Shown in pieces: positions 12,985-25,230 of a stretch of DNA of 64,000 bases. Under the pieces are notes generated by a model. The model saw only the letters and a list, made by a program, of their open reading frames with translations. It was not told the origin of the DNA and searched no databases. Location of the stretch: the NCBI RefSeq assembly GCF_000006565.2, contig NC_031467.1, positions 1,638,613 through 1,702,612 on the forward strand. The letters are read 5' to 3'. This stretch comes from Toxoplasma gondii ME49 (lineage: Eukaryota; Apicomplexa; Conoidasida; Eucoccidiorida; Sarcocystidae). The translations under genes and the position numbers were made by a program. The stretch's first letter is position 1. Each line of letters opens with the position of its first letter.

Positions 12985-15117
12985 TCACATATAAATCTAG
13001 GTTGTGGAGAGAGACGGAAATAGATATGCATGGGATTAGTGAAAGAGATGAGGAAGGCTTCGCGCTCCGCTTCCCGTTTCTTGTAGGCGAACCTCAAAGA
13101 GTCCCTCCTTCTTTTGAAATGCACCAGCGTTCGGGAGAGCTACAGTCTCCTAGGTCCCATAAAATGTCTCTGTTTATTTCAAACAGTGTTGGAACATCAA
13201 CCACTCGTACGGAGAAGAGTGTATACACTTCGGTAAGGCTTCCAGATCCAGAAAACCAAGTTTCCACGATTGCTGTAGACCATCCCACTCACCTTGAGAT
13301 ATCTAAGAGTCTGTCAGACTAGACCGAGAACCGGACTCTACACATAAATAAATAGCTTATATCTATATGTAAACGTTAGGCTGAGTCCTTCCGGAGACGC
13401 CAGTAAAAGTTTTGAAGCTCCATCAAACCAGAGGCTGCGTTTGAATGGGAACAAGCAGGAAAGGCGGCTGTCTAGTCAGAAAGATGTTTGGTAATTTTGA
13501 TTTTCTCTCCCCGGGTAGGGATTCAATCTGAGGGGGTTTGGCGTCGTCAGGTGGGTGCATGCGCGGCGAAACGAAAAGCTAGGAGTCGCAGATCGTTTCT
13601 TGAGAAGCGCGGAACGAAAACTCGCGTGTTTTCCCGATTGGCCTAAGACCCCCCAAAAACGGTAACTCAGCGGAAGTCAAATCGGTGGAGCACCTCCTGC
13701 TTCTGTGCCACTCTTCTTCGGAGAAAGGTGCTTGTTTCTGGGTTCTTTAATTGTCGCGGAAACACAATTCTGTCGTTTTTTCACCCGCAACACCGCGGTG
13801 GAACCAAGCAACAAATAAAACGAAATACTTGCCACAAAGTGTCTGTGCTGACGGAAGTGAAAACCGCACGAAATCTGCATTGGCAGACACTCCAGAGTCT
13901 TTCAATTCAAGAAAGAAGGCGAGGCCCTTCCAGGCACTTCCACAGAAACGTAGGCTTCAAATGACCATTTCCTCGTAGCATGTCCGTTCAAACGCCTCCC
14001 CCCCCTGCGGAAAGGGATGTCCAAACACGCACAGCGTCGTTCACAAAAACGTTTTCCTCGGGGTGTCCTATGTCTGTGTGCGCAACTTACACCGATGTAC
14101 AAGCGCCACCAAAGGCTTTTTTCCTAGCTAGAGCAAACCCCCGAGAGCTTCCCGAACAGCGTCTCCATTTGATCCCCGTTTCGGCTTGAACAGGCTACTG
14201 GGGCGGAAGACAGCAACTGTCTGGGAGTGTTTACAATCCTTTTCCGGCGGGCAGATAGCACAAGTTGGACTGGCGGTTCAACTCTTTCTGTGAAGACATG
14301 GTACAAACTCCCATTCAGTTCCCTCTAAGAGCCTAGACAGCCGAGGCGCGCTTCGGCATCGGGCAAGAAATGCGCATTTGGTTTTTCCTCGCGTGCCGAT
14401 TCCCCTCCCGCTTCTCTTTCTGCGACAACTCCGCGTGTCTCTGTAAGATAAAAAGCGTGCAATCTGAACTCCGCACTGGGCTGGGGCGGTGTCCATACCC
14501 TCTCTGACTCGACAAAGGAAAAAACGAGAAGCCTCCGACGCCCCGCCACCTATACAGCTTCTGCCTTCTCTCATGCCGTCTGCCTCCAGGAAGGCGACCG
14601 ACGGTGGGGTCTTTGGTTTGGAGGACAGAAGAGCTTTGTGTCTTTTCTTTTAACTTTCACGAGCATGCTGACTGGGGCACCGCCACCAAGACCTGGTGTC
14701 ACACGAGGAAACACAACACAGCAAATGTGCGACTGCATGCATCCACTGCGCTTCGAGGAGAGAGAAAGCTCAGCAGATCCGAACTTTCTTCGGTTTTTTC
14801 AACGCAGGCAGGCGCGTTCAGACAAACGCAGATCTGCAGGCTTTCTCGGATGCGAAGAAAACGGCACACAACGATGCAGTCTTCTCCCGTCCGTTTCTCT
14901 CCAAGTCTGAGAGTACGAGAGCCGAGAAACTGAGAGGAGGTGCTTTCTTGCAGAGCCACTCAGAAACGGAGGGGAAAATAGACAAACGAGCGCATGCAGC
15001 CTTGTGATGGAAAAGCGGAGAAAGACTGGACGTCGGAAGAGACACTCACCACCTTTCATGTTCGCACTGAGGAACGATTTTCATGAAACCGCGACACGAT
15101 TAAGCAGCCGTTGACAG

Positions 15118-18100
15118 CTAGGGAGGGCACAGGAAAGACTCTTGTAGAAGAATGGGTGACATCAACAGATGAGTGAAGAGTAAATTAAGGAACGGAGAGA
15201 GCAACATATGTGAAGAATACATCAAGAAACGAACGCGCAGATTACTCATATCCAGAAGTCTAGGTACAATGCCTCCCAGCATCGGATTCGAGGTGCACCC
15301 ATTATACGTTGCACTACTCGTTGAGATAGAGTCTGTGCTCCCAAAATCCAAGTTCTCCTGTGTTGGCTGGGCACAGGCAACGTGAGTGATGAAGTAGACG
15401 ACAGAAAGTGACTATCACGGTCACATCCAACTGTGCAAATCAGACAGACGCATCCCTCACAAAAACAGTATAAAACCGGAAGACAAAAACATAACAAAAA
15501 AATAACAAGGGAGCCAGGAGGTTCGACAGCAGATGAGAGGCTGCTGTGGTCCATTAGAATGGGGAAGTAGAAAGATTCCCCTCACGATCTGAGCGTATCA
15601 GACCCTCAAGAGTACTTCTTTTTCCTCTCGTTTTTATTCCCTTCCTCGCCTTTTGACGTCTTCCTCACCGACGTCCTGCGTTCCTGAAACAAGACGCTCT
15701 CCCACTCGACATTTAGATTTACAGAATGCGAAAACTGCCATGCGCAGCTACTCGGAAGGCTCTCAGTTTATTATCATCAAGGCAACGCAGTGCATCCCTA
15801 TACAATCTCGTCATTCGTTCACACAAACGGCGTCCATGCGTTGTTCGAGGGGCGCCGTGGTGGTCCTTGTTCCTCTCACCTGGAAAGACTTTACAGGGCT
15901 ACGAAGCAGTTCACAAATCAGCGCACAGATTGCAGAAAGCAACGCTCGTCCATCTCCAACTGCGCGTTTCACTTCGCTCCGTAACTTGGTGCAGCTCTCC
16001 GACACAACCGTTCTGGCCAGGTCAAACGCCTCCAAATGCCAGGTCTGATGCAAGAAGAAGACAGGAAAAGTGCTCTCGAACGTCTCCTAAAACGCAACCC
16101 CCTCCTCATGCATTAAAACATAGAGTTCGCAGGTTTCAGTTTCAGTAATGCCATTAGAAATTAAGACAGATTGCTTAACCTTAACAGCGCCTGAATGAGG
16201 ATTATACTGCATTAACCCAGCCTCACGTAAACACCCCCTTGTACCCCATATATACATGTACATGTATGCATATACATATACATATATGCTTGTAATTTGC
16301 TTACGCATCCCGTATTTGTATACACACGACGTACCTCACTGAGCACAGGCAACAATCTATGCATACATACGTATGTATCCACAGACGTTTATACAAACAT
16401 ACTCATACACATATGCAGGCACGTCGACGTTGTAGACAGAGTTGGACTTGTGCGTTGTGTCAGCACGGAGTTCGGTTAGTCGGTGGAAGGGAAGTCGAAT
16501 GGCCGTCTAAGCGCACCCGTGCATGCGTGTGAAAATTGGGAAGTAGAGGATAAAACAGTTCCTGTGTTCCCCACAGTTTCTTGCCTGGCCCTGGAGAGCC
16601 GTTGTCAGCTGCTGTCCCCCCTTTATGTCGACTGTGTTTGTTCTCGCCTTCGGCATGCACCACGCCCCAAAAAACTCTCCGCACCTGTGCGCGGTCGCAG
16701 GCCTCGCGGATTCTCTCGAAGATCGACTGCTCTCGGCGGACGTTCTCGCCAGAGCGGTCTTCTTCTTCCGAGAGATCGCCTTCGTCTTCTCTGTCTTCTT
16801 CCTCTGTCTCTTCCAAACTCGTTCCGAGTTCGGTCTCCACCTGAGTGGGGTCCACCTTGCGGGAAAGATAGAACCGCATCTCGAAGAAGAATCGGGACAG
16901 CGAAGAAGCGGAGAGGCTCTCGTTGAGAACCTGCCGCGTCTTGCCCTCGAGTTCGCGCAGAAGAGCAAGGAAGCGCAACAGCGCCTCGCGCATACTGTTG
17001 AATTTGTCAAAGGTCCTTTTAGTCTGCTCGGCGACGTCCTGCGAAATCCGCGAGACCGCTGCCTCGTACGTCCTCGCGGCTTTTCGCTTCACGGCCGCGA
17101 CGGCGGAGAGCAAGACCGAACAGACCGAAAGCACGGTTCTCCCCTGCGGCTCCCCCTGCCTGTCTCCTCCTGCTCCGTACGCTGCGCCCCCCGCCTCTGC
17201 AGTGTCGGTCTCTTCCGGCGGCTCGCCACCTCCACGGAGACAGGAGACAGCGGGCGAGGCGGCGCGGTGCATGCGTCGCTCCTCTGCGGCTCCAAACAGA
17301 GACAGCCGCCACTCGTCGCTCTCCGGAAGAGTCCACTTTCCGCTGAACACGGAGTCCGGGAGCCAAGCAAAGAAGTGCCTCTTGGGAAGCTGATTTGGCG
17401 CAGAGACAGCAGCGGAGGGCAGCGAGAAACTGACCAAAGGCGAGAGGCGCTCCCATGCCTCAGCTGCTGAAGATGCGAAACAGAGCGAGGCAGAAGTCGA
17501 GTCGTGTGTGGAATCATTTTTCCATTTGAAAAACTCCTTTTCAAGACCTAGCACTTCAGGCTCTGGGCGAGGTCGAGAATTCAGGCGCTTGAGGAACAAG
17601 TGGAAAGACGCATCTCGACATTCACGCAGGAGTCACGAACCGGACCCGCCGGACACAAAATGAAGCGACAACTCCTTCCCAAAACATGAAGAAAGTTTTT
17701 CTCTCGAGAAGACGCTCTCTTAAGGTCTCCACCTTGGAGAAACGTTCGCCGACTCAGTGCGAAGCAGAGGACCCGAGACTGCTCTGAAACTTCTATGAAT
17801 ACATGGAGTTCGGTTTTTTGCGCCTCCTTCTACAAGTACCAGCTTCATTGTGCGAGCAGACGCGAGCTCTTCTAAACGCACAAAGCATGAAACGTACCGC
17901 GGGTGAGCACTTCGTCTGCGGGGAGACAAAGAAAATCGGTTTCTCCTTCTTCATCTGGCGCGTCGCTCTCGTCTAGCCTGTCCTCCCTTCCTTCCGTCCG
18001 TCCTGGCTGTTCTCCCTGCTTCGCCGCATTGTCGAAGTCCGACGCAAGAGACGCGCGAGAGGAAGCAAACGCAGATGTGTAAGAGGAAGACAAAGATGGA

Positions 18101-18966
18101 AGGTGTGGACCGCAAGAGGCCTTTTTGGTGTGTTTGTCGCGGGTCTTGCGAGCGGCGATGACGCTGACGGCTCTGCGCGCCTGGGCTTCCACGACTTCCA
18201 CGACGGAGAGAGGCAGGAGGAGGCGGGCAAGAGTTGTCCAGAGGAAGCGCATAAGGCGCAGAAGACGAAGCGTCTGGCGAATGCAGAAGAGGGAAGTGCG
18301 GCGAGAAGGGAAGAAGAAGGGGCAGCTCCGGGTGGAAGCCGAGCGGTCCTTCTGTTGGCATACGTCTGGTTTGTCAAGTTTGTTGTGAAGACTCGCAGGG
18401 AGGAAACTCGCGGCTCGTCCAGGGGGCAGGAAACCGGGAGATGGAGGTTGCCGCTCTTTCGTTTCTTCTCCTTTGAATCCTTCGTGCTCTGCATCGCTAG
18501 CAGTTGTCGTGGCCTCCCGGGCCGCGACGCACGAGGCGCCTGGAACGACGTCGCTCTGATCGACGAATTTCTGGCTGGCGGCCACAGAAACACGGAATCG
18601 GGGCCCAGTCGACGCTCCCCAGAAAGGCGGACTCGAACTCCCGCTCTCCTTCTCTGAGTCGCCAGCGTCTTCCGGCTCTTGGCCGTCCACGTGGCTGTGC
18701 GCCGCCGGAGCGGCGCACTGCCACTCGGGCAGATTCCGGCGGAGTGCCGGCATGGGCCGGACTCGGACCGGCTTCACGACCATCTCCGTGAGCCTTTTCT
18801 TTCTGGTTGTCTCGCCTTGGGTCCCCGGTTCGGGTGAGGCGCCGGCGAAATGCGGAGCTGCGCCGTCTCGAACGTCTGCTGCGCAACTGTCGGACCACCG
18901 GTCGTCGACTGCTGCCCCCGATTGGGGTGTATGTACACCCGAAGCGCTGGCCTCCATGTTGGCCAT
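15118..18966 (-). CDS. Unknown four-exon protein, 5' end uncertain
   Basis: Not recognised. Exons read are 18966-17898, 17562-16685, 16044-15880 and 15366-15118, with stop TAG at 15118. Phase is kept at each GT-AG junction (for example the donor after CDRAQ joins TWHLEAFDLARTVV), giving about 786 residues. Residues near 231-257 form a hydrophobic, basic stretch (RLLRLMRFLWTTLARLLL). The middle is helical and charged (VAEQTKRTFDKFNSMREAL), with an acidic block LEETEEEDREDEGDLSEEED. The last exon ends with hydrophobic segments (SSHMLLSPFLNLLFTHLL). These suggest membrane association but do not name a family. The frame stays open upstream of 18966 without an ATG, and a strong acceptor (TTTTTGTCTCCTCGCTCCAG, exon from 19028) suggests a missing 5' exon. 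I start at the first ATG (QMANMEAS); the ATG at 18957 has a better context. Confidence 0.55.
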
Positions 18967-21900
18967 CTGGCCTTCGCAGCTGGGGACCGCTCGTTTGGCT
19001 TCCGCTGGAATTCGCTCTTCGACCTCTTCTGGAGCGAGGAGACAAAAAGGGCACACTAGAGGCTGGGCTGCAGACGCGCGCGTCGTTTCCTCGTCTTGCC
19101 CGCGAAATGGCTTGCTGTTGTTTCGAGTGGAATCAAGAGGAACGCGAGCAACAATGGTGGAAAGAACAAGAAAAGCGGGGAGAGGAGCACGGAGAAGGTA
19201 GAGACGAAATACGAGATCCGGGGCAGCGCGGTGACGACAGGGTGAACAATGGAGGATGACGTACTTAAGATCCGTTGTGTTCCTTCACATCGGACCAGCG
19301 ACTTTCGTCGCGATATTCCGCTTAAACCCTTGAACTTTTTTCGACACCTAACCCCACAGATGTGCAGCTGAGTCCAGCTTCAACTGTTTTGAGGTTCAGC
19401 TGAAGTCTACCTCACACACCACACAGCTCCTCTTGTGTGCCACGGCTACACACTGCGCTTCCTGGCGCAGGCTCCGGCCAGTTCAGTCGGGCAAAAAATG
19501 GCGTTTTTTCCGTCGCGTGAGGCGCTTTTCCATAGAAACCTCCGTGTTGTGCCTCTGGGATAATTCAACACGGGACCAAGAGCGACGCACCTGTCGTCCG
19601 TTCAGCAAGAAAAGCTTCACGGTCGTGGCACTCGCTTACTATTGAGAAACAGGGGCAGGGACAGTGGCACTCTGATGAGGGACGAGGGGGCGGCGGCGCG
19701 GCGGGCCCACTAGACGGGAAAAGGGGAGCAACAGCACGAAAGCGCATGGAGAGGGAAATAACTCAACGAGAAAAGCGTTCGTTGCACGATAAAAAGAAGG
19801 GAGATAGAACGGCTTTCCAGAAATTCGGTTCCCTTTCGAGTGCGCAGAACCGAGCTTTCCGCAACCGTGAGACACGCACTGTGTGGGACGGACTCCTCAT
19901 GAAGCTTTTCTTCAACAGAGACTCGGCGACACCGCGACACCCAAAAACAGACGGATCCAAAAACCATGGAGATCCAAAAACATGGCACAAGTCGCCTGCC
20001 CTCTCGAAGAGTTAGTCACACTCAGCTGGATGACCGCCTGGAACCCGCCGGACAGCGGCCTGCAGTGCAGAGTCACATGCTGTGCGTGAAAGGTGACCGA
20101 GACGGACGATGGGGACGGGGAAGAATAGAGCCCCCAACAACAGGAGAACTCAGAGAGAAAGTCGTTTGTGATAACGGATGTTCAGCCGTCGTTAAAGTGG
20201 CTTTCGGCAGGGCGAAAGCGAAGAACGTAGGAGACGCCAGAGCGAAACACCGCATTGATTACGCGCAACGGCCCTATGTCGCCACCGTTGCTCCTGCTCA
20301 CACCAGCTACCAAATTGCACCTGTGCTTACGCACATCGGTTTTTTTCAGACACAGTTGAATGTGAAGATTAGTGCAGTGTGCTTGGCGGGTTCTTTCTCA
20401 TGCGGGTTCATCAACCGAAGCAGCAAAAAGGGAGTGCGGCTGAGAAAGAGTTACACCGTGATCATCTGTGTTGGATATAGGCGCCATTCTGTGGACGAGA
20501 AAAGCAGTCGATTTCCACGTTGCGGACGCAAACGGGGTTCGCGGAACCGATGAACGAAATCTGTCGAAGGTTCTGGTAACAAACTATGAATATCTGTGCT
20601 CTGAGCGAACTTTTCCTCCCTCTGTATTCAGACGCCTGATTTATGTTAAAGTGCAGTGTCTCCAGAAGTTCCCACGACATGGGAAACCTGCATAGGCCCA
20701 GAGACCGTTTGCTTGACGCGGTGCATCCCCCCCGAAACTGCCTTTTTCTACCACAAAGGTCCACCCAGTGACGAGTCCTATATTGTATATGCACACCACA
20801 TTAAGACACAAGTCACGCGCAAGCATAATGCTCGTAGCGGGGCACAAGCAACGAGAACGGCAGAAAAAGACACGCGCTTTGTATGGTGCCGTCAGGGGCC
20901 ATGTAGGCATCTTCTGCGAGGCAGTGGTCGACATTTTCAGGGCAACATTTCCTTTGTTCCACGCTTTCCCTATCGAGTTGCCCGTATTTTCTGCTGTTCC
21001 ACGAAGCTTCCTCTCTCGGTTGTCTGGGTGGCCCGTGGCACAGAGCAGAAATAAGCAAAAAGCGGCAAAAAATGATCCGTGCCATCGGACAGAAGGCTTC
21101 GAAAGACACCTCGAGCAGTACGCTTGTCAGGGCACACCAAAGTCATTCATTTGGTTGCCTCAGAGTACCGCAGTCGTCAGTCTTTTTTGAGGTTGTAGAA
21201 CAGGATGTCTGCAGTGGCTCACGGTAGACTACGAATCTTCACAGGTGTCTGCGCGGGAGTCTTTTGTCTCCTCTGTTTCGTCTAAGGAAGTGTAGAACCA
21301 GTTTGCCGATTATCTGTCTCGTTTCTCGTTTTCCCATGCTTCTTCCTGTGTATCCTGTTCAAAATAGAAGTCTCCATCCATTTATGTTAGTGATCCAAAC
21401 TGGTTTACGCCCAAGCTTGATGACGCTCTGGCTCGCCAGGCTTGACTCAGGTTGGAATCTTCGGAGAATCGCTTTCCGTACCTGTGGCCTCGCACAAACG
21501 TAACCAGCACATTCCTTTTACGCATACCTACGACCGTGCACGGAGTGAAAGAGAAACCCTTATTTGCATTCGCGGTTAGTCTCGCTCAAAGCCTTGCGCG
21601 TCGTCCTTCCATTCCCTACTCTCCATCGAACGCAGCAGGCATCCCTGTATAAATGATTGCATGATTTTGTCCCGTAGACTATCTTTGTTTTTGCTCTAGG
21701 GGTACCTGTGGTTTCCCTTCCAGAGGAGATCCCGGTGATACACAGAAATACGCAATATTCCCCCTGGTCTGCATATTCAGATTAGGGCACTGGTTGAACC
21801 TGACAAATACCCTGATTTTTTTTCATACGCTCCAAATCCCCTTTTTTCTCACAAGTGGCGAAACGCTGCCTCAGCTTCTTGTTCCATACACCAGTATCGT

Positions 21901-22113
21901 CAATAGATACATGCACATAGATACGTACGTTGCCATCGAGATTGTATTTTTTCACGTGCATCGCTTAAGCGTTTTATGCATGCCCACGGCATGTGCATTC
22001 GTTTATAAATATTTATACCTCTGCATGGTTACGTACGTCTCAGGATCGCCGGGTTATCTAGTTCTCTCATGGTTGCTGAGCTTCTTCGAGTTTAGGCTTC
22101 TCCATTTGACAAG
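18967..22113. other. Divergent upstream region of the unknown gene and the M13 peptidase
   Basis: About 3.1 kb between divergently transcribed genes, so it should contain both promoters and 5' UTRs. Two modest plus-strand frames (19966-20553 and 20768-21190) have no recognisable domain and I do not call them. No terminator, RNA gene or repeat of note was seen. Confidence 0.5.
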
Positions 22114-25100
22114 ATGGACTCGCTTCGGTGCCCTCAGAGGTTTTTCACGCCGAAGCTGCTTCTCTATCTCTGGAGTGGCTCTTTCCTTGCATCTCTTCTG
22201 AGGGCCACCGATGCATGCAGTGCACCTCAGTATCACCCAGATAACTTTGAGCTGACAAAAACCCTGGAACGGCGACGGCTGGAACCGGTTTCTTGGTCGA
22301 CGGAAAACAAGGTTCTCGCGCCGCCGAAGGTGCCGGGTCTTCTTGCGGAGAATGCCGCGGTTGAGAACTTTGTTCAGTCTCGTAGCATTTCCGGGGAGAC
22401 AGCGGATGAACAAAACAAGAAACATGAGAATGTACTTGGCAACCTCAACCTGGATGCCTTCCTCCTTGCTGCCGATGCAGGCATTCCAGCGGAGGAGCAA
22501 CACAGCGGCACAGTCAATGCTGACGAGCATACCCATGGTGCGTCGTCGTCTTTCCCTCGCTCGAATGCTTCGTCTCAGACTCGTTCTTATTCCACGCTGC
22601 GTGACGAATCGCGTTCCACGGGGGACACAGCCTCACCTGTTGAAATGAACCAGGCACGTGAACAACACGGAGACGAGGACGACGCTTCGAAGTTTTCCTT
22701 TCCATTTCTGAAACCGCCGGGACGGTATCCACCGCCTGAGAATCTTGCGTGTGTAGACAGCGCTCAGTGTGCAAGAATTGCCGAAATGATTAAACGAGAT
22801 ATGAATCCACGCGCTGATCCGTGCTACGACGCAGAAGAGTATTTCTGTGGCGGGTGGAAGACACGTACTTCTCTCCCTGCAGATGAGAGCTCGTGGACGC
22901 TTTCGTTTGACACTTTAGCCCGAGACACGAGAGATTACTTGAAAACCACCTTAGAGGCAAGAAGCTGCTCGGACATGCGAGACGAGCTCCACAGGCAAAC
23001 TCCACAAGATTCTGTCTTTTCAAACCTCAACAGCCCGTCTAGTGTCATCGGAGAAACAGGAAACCGAGTAGATGAATGGGACGTGTTGGCTACATGCATG
23101 TACGAAGCGTGTATGGATGAAGAGGCGATCGATGCACGCGGGGCAACGCCACTGACAGATCGCATGTTTGGTAGATCTGAGAGAGGCTCGATGTCTCTGG
23201 AGTTCTTACTCGATACGGACTTCGAGGCAGAAGCAATTCATCTCGCAGAGCGCGGAAATACTCACCCAGACTCTTCAGCTATCTCCACTTTTCCTGTGTC
23301 TAGAGAAGCAGTTCTGGTGCAGCGGTTACAAGCGATATTTCACCGGCTGAAAGACGTGTTGTTTTGGTCGGCCTATGTGGGTCCCAACGAGCTGCATCCT
23401 GACCAAGGGCAGACACTGAATCTCGGGAGTCTCAAGCTCGGCTTGTCGTACCACTTTTATGAAGAAGACCACTTGGACTACCAGAGGTACTACAAAGAAC
23501 ACATGGCCAACATTCTTCAGATATTCGAGGCGCATTTGCTAAAAACGCACCCCCAGTTGCTAGCTAGAGCTCAAAAGGTAAACCCGAATCTGAGGCGAAG
23601 CTACTCAGAGCGAGCGCAGAGGATCTTTGACCTTGAGAAAAACGACCTTCGGCCGCTGGTCCTCTCTCCAGAAGAGACCCGTAAAGTAACTCAGTACACA
23701 CACGAAGTCACCTTCGGCGAGCTAAAGGCTTCCACAGATGCCTTGGATGTTGAGGCGCTGCTCCACCTCTACCTAGATATGCTGCCTCGGAAACTAGGAG
23801 AGCAGGCTCCGTCTGCCTCCTCTCTCGGCGGGAAGATTGCTTTCACGTCTTCGGGTGTCGTCGTTGACGACAGCCTCGTGCTCCTAATACACGAAAAAAA
23901 CTACTTCGCCAAACTCGAGACCACGTTGCGCTCTGTCGACTGGGATGTTTTGCACGACTACATCTTGTACAAAGTGGTCCGAAGCGACGCGAGTATGCTG
24001 TCTAGAGACTTCCGCGACGAAATTAAGCGCTACTCGAAGCAAGTCACGAAGGCCGAGCCGCTGCCGCGCTGGCGCACGTGCGTCTCGTCCGTACCGCAGT
24101 GGATTTTGGCACGGAGATACGTGCTCGGCCGGTTCGATCGCCAGAAGAAACAAACCGTCCAGCTGATGGTCACACGCATTCGCTCGGCGTTCAAGAGCTT
24201 GCTCGAAGAGTACGCGTGGATGGACGAGCCGACGCGCGAGGAGGCGCTGGAAAAACTTGCAGGGATGCAGGAAAAAATCGGGTTTCCTGACTGGCTTCTT
24301 GACGACTATGAAACGTACTTCACGCGATACTACGGGGACAAGTCCGCCGCTCTCGAACTCGCAAGCATCCACTTCGAGGTCCAGTGGCACTTGGGTCTTG
24401 AGGCGATCCGGTCGCAGCTGGCGGAATTCGGGGAACCTGTTGATCGCCGGGAGTGGGCGATGAAGCCACACAGCGTCAACGCGTATTTCTCGCCCTCGCA
24501 AAACGAGATTGCCTTCATGGCTGCGGTCCTCCAGGAACCGTCACTCTTCGTCGCGAGTCCGCACGCAAGCCTAGGCGAGGACACCGTGGTCAAGGCGCTG
24601 AGCTACGGGGCGATCGCGGGTGTCATTGCACACGAAATCACTCATGGCTTCGACGACGTGGGAAAAGAATACGACGTCAAAGGCCGGCTTCGAAACTGGT
24701 GGACACCTGAGAGTGAGGAAGCCTTCAAGGCAGAAGCCACGTGCATGAAGGACCAGTACAGCGGCTACAGCGTCGTGATCGTCGATGTAGAGAACGATAA
24801 GGCGATATATAACACACGACCGAGCAGGGAAGCGTCCGAGGTGGAACACTCAGACGGAAGCAGCGGACAGAAAACAGTTAGGGTTAGAGGGGACCTTACC
24901 CTTGGGGAGAATATCGCGGACAACGGCGGGATTCAACTAGCCTGGGCAGCTCTGAAACTCGAATTGTCGCCAGAGCAACTCAATTCGAGACCATTGGAGA
25001 ACTACGGGGTGACACTCACGACCGCGCAACTCTTCACTTTTTCCTGGGGGCATTTCTGGTGTGAGATCGCTCTGGACAGCTTCATTCGGCGGCAGGTCGA

Positions 25101-25230
25101 AACGGATCCGCACAGTCCAGCGCGCTTCCGCATTCAAGGTCCTCTCGCCAACTTCGGCCTCTTCGCAGAGCAAGAACAGTGTCCTGTGGGAAGTCTGATG
25201 AATCCAGAGACAAAATGCCGAGTGTGGTAA
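22114..25230 (+). CDS. M13 family (neprilysin/endothelin-converting-type) zinc metallopeptidase, secretory, intronless
   Basis: Predicted neutral endopeptidase that cleaves short peptides on the lumenal or outer side of a membrane. One uninterrupted frame of 1,038 residues. Residues 14-36 (KLLLYLWSGSFLASLLRA) look like a signal peptide or signal anchor. An acidic, low-complexity stretch of about 200 residues precedes the M13 N-domain, which starts near C237 (DPCYDAEEYFCGGWK). The catalytic part is complete: NAYF at 789-792, HEITH with H840/E841/H844, GENIAD with E932 and D936, HSPARFR with H1000 and R1006 at the positions of neprilysin H711/R717, and the terminal CxxW (CRVW, C1035). The length exceeds the usual 700-780 residues because of the N-terminal extension. 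It lies alone, convergent with the next gene. No broken or missing key residue was seen. Confidence 0.96.
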   Translation: MDSLRCPQRFFTPKLLLYLWSGSFLASLLRATDACSAPQYHPDNFELTKTLERRRLEPVSWSTENKVLAPPKVPGLLAENAAVENFVQSRSISGETADEQNKKHENVLGNLNLDAFLLAADAGIPAEEQHSGTVNADEHTHGASSSFPRSNASSQTRSYSTLRDESRSTGDTASPVEMNQAREQHGDEDDASKFSFPFLKPPGRYPPPENLACVDSAQCARIAEMIKRDMNPRADPCYDAEEYFCGGWKTRTSLPADESSWTLSFDTLARDTRDYLKTTLEARSCSDMRDELHRQTPQDSVFSNLNSPSSVIGETGNRVDEWDVLATCMYEACMDEEAIDARGATPLTDRMFGRSERGSMSLEFLLDTDFEAEAIHLAERGNTHPDSSAISTFPVSREAVLVQRLQAIFHRLKDVLFWSAYVGPNELHPDQGQTLNLGSLKLGLSYHFYEEDHLDYQRYYKEHMANILQIFEAHLLKTHPQLLARAQKVNPNLRRSYSERAQRIFDLEKNDLRPLVLSPEETRKVTQYTHEVTFGELKASTDALDVEALLHLYLDMLPRKLGEQAPSASSLGGKIAFTSSGVVVDDSLVLLIHEKNYFAKLETTLRSVDWDVLHDYILYKVVRSDASMLSRDFRDEIKRYSKQVTKAEPLPRWRTCVSSVPQWILARRYVLGRFDRQKKQTVQLMVTRIRSAFKSLLEEYAWMDEPTREEALEKLAGMQEKIGFPDWLLDDYETYFTRYYGDKSAALELASIHFEVQWHLGLEAIRSQLAEFGEPVDRREWAMKPHSVNAYFSPSQNEIAFMAAVLQEPSLFVASPHASLGEDTVVKALSYGAIAGVIAHEITHGFDDVGKEYDVKGRLRNWWTPESEEAFKAEATCMKDQYSGYSVVIVDVENDKAIYNTRPSREASEVEHSDGSSGQKTVRVRGDLTLGENIADNGGIQLAWAALKLELSPEQLNSRPLENYGVTLTTAQLFTFSWGHFWCEIALDSFIRRQVETDPHSPARFRIQGPLANFGLFAEQEQCPVGSLMNPETKCRVW
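24631..24645 (+). other. HExxH zinc-binding and catalytic motif of the M13 peptidase
   Basis: The codons read H-E-I-T-H, followed by GFDD as in classic M13 enzymes (HEITHGFD). The third ligand is E932 in GENIADNGG, coded from 24907. Together they argue for an active zinc peptidase. Confidence 0.95.

Larger units (their letters stand above)
10610..15117. other. Spacer between two minus-strand genes; no supported gene
   Basis: About 4.5 kb that should hold the promoter and 5' UTR of the UBR ligase and the 3' UTR of the gene ending at 15118. Open frames here are short, have no recognisable motif and overlap on both strands. The stretch carries (TA)n tracts at 11762-11818, 12280-12430 and 12944-12982. 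I see no RNA gene or mobile element. Confidence 0.5.

Noticed and set aside
19966..20553. Plus-strand frame of 195 codons upstream of the M13 gene
   Set aside because: No motif, poor composition and no splice support; within the length expected by chance here.
24870..24895. Telomere-like GTTAGGGTTAG in the M13 gene
   Set aside because: Only about one and a half units, inside the coding frame (KTVRVRGDL); chance.
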